Assembly (NCBI GenBank): GCA_947630775.1
Contig: CANRIY010000081.1
Span: 1 to 6,933, forward strand
Origin: an uncultured Clostridia bacterium
Lineage (GTDB): Bacteria > Bacillota > Clostridia > Christensenellales > Borkfalkiaceae
Direction: 5' to 3'
Length of the DNA: 6,933 bases
This document shows positions 4,798 to 6,933 of this stretch, piece by piece. Every line of letters starts with the position of its first letter. The first letter of the stretch is position 1. The notes under the pieces are model-generated. The model saw only the letters and a list, made by a program, of their open reading frames with translations, was not told the DNA's origin and made no database searches. Made by a program: the position numbers and the translations under genes.

Positions 4798-5592
4798 TTA
4801 TGACTCATAAACGAGCGGGATGCCGTACGATGTTTCGTAGCATTCCTTCCATGCCGCCTCGGCGCGGCGCTTCATGTCCTGCATGCGCTCGGCGCGGGGG
4901 AGCCCTTCATCCGCATAGATCGCGGGCATGATGTGGATGCGGATCCGCTTCATGTGTCCCTTTTTGTTGCGCCTGAAGGTGCAAAATACGGGCAGGACGG
5001 GGACGGAAAACTTCATCGCATAGTGAAACGCACCGTCCTTCATGGGACGGGGCTTTTGATAATTCGTCCACATGACCTGCTCGGCATAGAAATTGACAAT
5101 GCTCCCCTTTTTGAGTTGCCGCTCCATCTCCGTGTTGAGGGCGCGCGTCGCTTCACGGTCTTTCGAAAAGGGCCACATGCCGCCGTGGCGGATGATATGC
5201 CCCGCGAAGCCCGTCTTGTTGTTCCACGGCGCCATGGTGTGGAAGGAGCGGAAATGCCCGACCGCCGTGCGGACGAGCAGGGTATCGATATAATTGAAAT
5301 GGTTGCAGACGGAGATCGCGCCCTGCTTTTTGAGCGCTTTGAGGTTCTTCTTCCCCTCCACCCGCACGCCGCCGTAGACGAGGAAGAGGAAGGGGCGGGT
5401 GAAGAGAAAGAGCACGGTGCGCCAGAACCCCGTGAGGATGCGGTCGGGCCCCCTTCTCCTGTAACGGAAGCGCTTATCGGGCATCTTCCAGTCGCCGAGG
5501 AGGGGAATATAGCGGAAATCGAAACGGCGATGCCTTTCGAGCGTCGCCTGAATCCCGCGGATGATCTGGTTTTTTGTTCTCTTCCGTGCCAT
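4798..5592 (-). CDS. PlsC-like lysophospholipid (1-acylglycerol-3-phosphate) acyltransferase family protein
   Basis: 264 residues. Members of this family move a fatty acyl group to a glycerol-phosphate type acceptor at the inner membrane face, typically making phosphatidic acid. Seen here: a basic N-terminal region, a hydrophobic segment about 57-74 (TVLFLFTRPFLFLVY), the catalytic HX4D motif in CNHFNYIDTLLV (H98, D103), a middle block GMWPFSKDREA, a motif III variant FYAEQVMW (168-175) where many PlsC proteins have FPEG, and VPVLPVF (197-203). ATG 5592 has GGAG 6 nt upstream. The gene lies 58 bp after ssb on the same strand but has its own consensus promoter, so it is probably transcribed alone as well. 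The substrate is not certain: the YAEQ subgroup is recognisable as PlsC-like but need not be the housekeeping enzyme. Confidence 0.88.
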   Translation of the reverse strand: MARKRTKNQIIRGIQATLERHRRFDFRYIPLLGDWKMPDKRFRYRRRGPDRILTGFWRTVLFLFTRPFLFLVYGGVRVEGKKNLKALKKQGAISVCNHFNYIDTLLVRTAVGHFRSFHTMAPWNNKTGFAGHIIRHGGMWPFSKDREATRALNTEMERQLKKGSIVNFYAEQVMWTNYQKPRPMKDGAFHYAMKFSVPVLPVFCTFRRNKKGHMKRIRIHIMPAIYADEGLPRAERMQDMKRRAEAAWKECYETSYGIPLVYES

Positions 5593-5611
5593 GTCTCGCT
5601 CCGTTTAAGCT

Positions 5612-5640
5612 ATTGTACCCGAAACGGCGCGGCTTGTCAA
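5612..5640 (-). promoter_or_regulatory. Sigma-A promoter of the acyltransferase gene
   Basis: On the minus strand: TTGACA (5635-5640), a 17-bp spacer, TACAAT (5612-5617). The -35 is perfect and the -10 differs by one base. Start would be near 5605, leaving a leader of only about 13 nt that still contains the Shine-Dalgarno GGAG (5599-5602). The promoter begins about ten bases after the ssb stop codon. Confidence 0.85.
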
Positions 5641-5650
5641 GTAAAATTTT

Positions 5651-6328
5651 TCAGGGCTGTTCGGAAGAGGCGTAGAGGTCGAACTCACCGTCGAGATCGA
5701 AGCTGTCCCCGTCCTCGAATGCGGCGAGCTTGGAGACGGAGACTTCATAGGCGGTCATCGTGACGATGTTGTCCTCGCTGAGCTTTTTCTGATACTCGCG
5801 GCTCTGGATCCTTCCCGAGAGGGCGATCCTGTCCCCCACCTTCAGATTCTGCACAAACCTCGCGTTGCGTCCCCATGCGATGCAGGGAATGTAATCCGAC
5901 TTATTATAGGCGCGGTTGACGGCGACGAGAATATCCGCAATTTCGCGGTTGAAGGGGGTCGTGCGGTAGACGGGCGGCTTGCAGATATAGCCCGAGAGCA
6001 CGATGCTGTTGGGGTTCTTTGTGGGGGCCATGTCCACGATCTCCCGCACAAAAACGGTGAGCATGAGGCGGCTTCTCTCCCCTTCCAGCTTGTTGTAGGA
6101 GCGGAATTGCCCGAGCGCGCAGAGGATGCTCCCGACCTTGAGATCGTTCCCCTTGATGAGCCGCTCGGAGATGGTGACGGGCAGGATATCCGCCTGTCCC
6201 GAAAGGCGCAGCACCCTGACGTAAAATTCGTAGAATCCCTCGCCGTACACCTCGTGCGAGAAGGTCGCTTCGGAGACGATCTCGCCGCAAAAATAGACTC
6301 TGTTGTTCTTTTCCGTACTGTGATCCAT
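5651..6328 (-). CDS. ssb: Single-stranded DNA-binding protein with two OB folds
   Basis: 225 residues. The second half (about 106-198) is a canonical SSB OB fold: SIVLSGYICKPPVYRTTPFN, ADILVAVNRAYN, DYIPCIAWGRNA, VGDRIALSGRIQSREYQ, TAYEVSVSKL. The first half (about 8-100: NNRVYFCGEIVSEATFSHEV, LPVTISERL, GQFRSYN, LTVFVREI) looks like a second, diverged OB fold. The family coats single-stranded DNA in replication and repair. The tail (about 204-218, EDGDSFDLDGEFDLY) is acidic, but the protein ends ASSEQP, without the hydrophobic DDDIPF-type tip that recruits partners. ATG 6328 is chosen over an in-frame TTG at 6349, because GGAGG (6343-6347) overlaps that TTG; the spacing from GGAGG to the ATG is then a long 14 nt. 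The gene is not beside rpsF or rpsR, so it may be a secondary SSB. Confidence 0.85.
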   Translation of the reverse strand: MDHSTEKNNRVYFCGEIVSEATFSHEVYGEGFYEFYVRVLRLSGQADILPVTISERLIKGNDLKVGSILCALGQFRSYNKLEGERSRLMLTVFVREIVDMAPTKNPNSIVLSGYICKPPVYRTTPFNREIADILVAVNRAYNKSDYIPCIAWGRNARFVQNLKVGDRIALSGRIQSREYQKKLSEDNIVTMTAYEVSVSKLAAFEDGDSFDLDGEFDLYASSEQP

Positions 6329-6342
6329 ATTCTTTTTTGGTA

Positions 6343-6397
6343 CCTCCAAGTATTTCGTTCTGTTTATTTCGCTCGATTTGTTTATTTCGTTGAATTT
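6343..6397 (-). promoter_or_regulatory. ssb leader: Shine-Dalgarno and repeated CGAAATA units
   Basis: Read on the minus strand after the leader hairpin, CGAAATAAAC occurs twice, 18 nt apart, and CGAAATAC once more 14 nt later, just before CTTGGAGG. The block AAATCGAGCGAAATA is identical to the sequence straddling the right base of the glyS hairpin (1598-1612). I see no convincing -35/-10 pair for ssb. Confidence 0.5.
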
Positions 6398-6448
6398 CTT
6401 TTTTCGTCTGCGCCCTTGAGGGGCGTATGCTCAAAAACAAATTCAACG
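6388..6448 (-). promoter_or_regulatory. Long leader hairpin upstream of ssb (H2)
   Basis: Imperfect inverted repeat. The base is CGTTGAATTT (plus strand 6388-6397) with AAATTCAACG (6439-6448), then TTTTT/AAAAA pairing, an internal loop, and the tip CGCCC-TTGAG-GGGCG (6411-6425). On the minus strand the order CCTCGTTG, ATTTGTTTTT, hairpin tip, GACGAAAAAAGAAAT matches the glyS leader (1545-1600) in sequence and order. It stands 59 nt before the ssb ATG. Confidence 0.7.
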
Positions 6449-6540
6449 AGGAAAGTTACGTTTTGGGGATATTGCGTTGCGGCTCGATATCGCTTGTCAC
6501 GACATTATGGTTCCCGTAGGGTACCAAATAGGGTGCGCTT

Positions 6541-6559
6541 TGGCAGGGAGACCCTGCCA
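6541..6559. repeat. Perfect short hairpin TGGCAGGG-AGA-CCCTGCCA
   Basis: An 8-bp perfect stem with a 3-nt loop, extended by TGCG (6534-6537) and CGCA (6562-6565) across small bulges. No T run follows on either strand, so it is not an intrinsic terminator. It sits next to D4. No second copy lies in this window. Confidence 0.7.
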
Positions 6560-6573
6560 CACGCAGTGATTTA

Positions 6574-6634
6574 GAACGACACCCCCTCAGTCTCGGCTAC
6601 GCCTCGCCAGCTCCCCCTCGAGGGGGCGCCGAGG
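6574..6634 (-). repeat. D-family palindromic repeat with a different core (D4)
   Basis: On the plus strand it reads GAACGACACCCCCTCAGTCT, CGGCTACGCCTCGCC, then AGCTCCCCCTCGAGGGGGCG and CCGAGG. The outer parts match the other D copies, but the GTCACC/GGTGAC core is replaced by CTCGGCTACGCCTCG, the core type also seen in D0. Confidence 0.8.
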
Positions 6635-6660
6635 CGGGGCGCCAAGGGCATTCCTAATTA

Positions 6661-6732
6661 CGTCATGGTGAGCTTGTCGAACCATCACCTTATTTTATAA
6701 TGCGGTGACCCTTCGACAAGCTCAGGGTGACG
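6661..6732. repeat. E-family paired-stem repeat, intact copy (E2)
   Basis: Left arm 6661-6689 and right arm 6704-6732 flank TTATTTTATAATGC. The arms are inverted copies at 23 of 29 positions, and the six mismatches form two blocks of three. Within the left arm those blocks are TGG and CCA; within the right arm they are the complementary CCC and GGG. Each arm can therefore fold alone (ATGGT/ACCAT, ACCCT/AGGGT) or pair with the other. Confidence 0.85.
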
Positions 6733-6768
6733 TGATTGAGAATGCGTGCGGGACAGGGTGACGTGATT
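6723..6768 (+). repeat. 15-bp direct repeat at the E2-D5 junction
   Basis: CAGGGTGACGTGATT occurs at 6723-6737 and again at 6754-6768, 31 bp apart. The second copy looks like a broken E arm. The bases between include AATGCGTGCGGGA, which on the minus strand matches the left end of F1. Confidence 0.75.
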
Positions 6769-6773
6769 TGAAA

Positions 6774-6828
6774 CAACACCTCCTCAGTCACCTGCGGTGA
6801 CAGCTCCACCCTCGAGGGGGCGCCGAGG
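6774..6828 (-). repeat. D-family palindromic repeat (D5)
   Basis: On the plus strand it reads ACAACACCTCCTCAGTCACC, TGCGGTGACAGCTCCACC and CTCGAGGGGGCGCCGAGG. It has the GTCACC/GGTGAC core. Read on its own strand it is followed by TTTCAAATCACGTCA, as D1 is by TTCCAAATCACGTCA. Confidence 0.82.
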
Positions 6829-6834
6829 CAGTAG

Positions 6835-6932
6835 CCCTCATCCCGAGGCGAAGCCGAGCGGATCTCATAGACCCACGGGCGTCCGTACTTACGAGGGGAT
6901 TCTCTCGCCCCTTGCGGGGCTCGGAATGAGGG
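6835..6932. repeat. 95-bp element with terminal inverted repeats (copy B, inverted)
   Basis: Inverted near-identical copy of 4417-4511, 98 bp long. Its ends are CCCTCATCCCGAG (6835-6847) and CTCGGAATGAGGG (6920-6932). It lies at the window edge, so its right flank cannot be examined. Confidence 0.85.
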
Positions 6933-6933
6933 G

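Noticed and set aside
4933..5763. Plus-strand 276-codon open frame
   Set aside because: Antisense to the acyltransferase and the end of ssb; it crosses the acyltransferase promoter and ends in arginine-rich low complexity.
6347..6349. TTG as ssb start
   Set aside because: It overlaps GGAGG, so that start would have no upstream ribosome site. ATG 6328 is preferred despite the long spacing.
6541..6559. Intrinsic terminator at the TGGCAGGG hairpin
   Set aside because: No T run follows on either strand and no gene ends nearby.
4417..6932. Composite transposon bounded by the inverted 95-bp elements
   Set aside because: The enclosed genes are an acyltransferase and ssb, with no transposase or recombinase, and each element has its own terminal inverted repeats.

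Overview
The window looks like chromosomal DNA of a GC-rich, low-GC-lineage-type (Bacillota/Clostridia) gut bacterium. The support is indirect: consensus sigma-A promoters with Shine-Dalgarno sites, a single-chain (alpha2-type) glycyl-tRNA synthetase, a two-domain SSB of a kind I associate with Clostridia, and intergenic DNA packed with small palindromic repeats. No genus can be fixed from the sequence alone. There are five protein genes, all ordinary housekeeping or envelope functions. None is a mobile-element or defence gene.

Layout. (1) 1-730, minus strand: the first 243 codons of glnS (glutaminyl-tRNA synthetase), which runs off the left edge, with an extended -10 promoter just upstream. 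(2) 731-1637: a 907-bp gene-free region between the divergent glnS and glyS. It holds several families of short palindromic repeats, a strong isolated promoter at 1031-1059 pointing towards glyS, and a long leader hairpin just before glyS. (3) 1638-4351, plus strand: glyS, then a membrane GT2 glycosyltransferase whose start codon overlaps the glyS stop (TGATG). The unit ends in a clear intrinsic terminator. (4) 4380-4797: a gene-free convergent region full of repeats, including a ~95-bp element with 13-bp terminal inverted repeats. (5) 4798-5592, minus: a PlsC-like lysophospholipid acyltransferase with its own consensus promoter. (6) 5651-6328, minus: an SSB-like protein with two OB folds. (7) 6329-6933: ssb leader and another repeat array, ending in an inverted second copy of the 95-bp element.

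How the genes relate. Two aminoacyl-tRNA synthetases face away from each other, and I see no T-box in either leader. The glycosyltransferase and acyltransferase are both envelope genes (surface polysaccharide or glycolipid, and phospholipid), but only the GT2 is tied to a neighbour, by translational coupling to glyS. The ssb gene is outside the usual rpsF-ssb-rpsR setting.

The most interesting material is non-coding. A ~60-bp long-hairpin element stands before both glyS and ssb with compensatory changes in its stem. A second family of stem units (GTCA-NNN-TGAGC...CGAA-N'N'N') keeps its pairing while the trinucleotide changes (TGG/CCA, CCC/GGG, TCC/GGA) and tolerates large insertions in its loop. 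Other repeat families occur in preferred orders, as composite elements.
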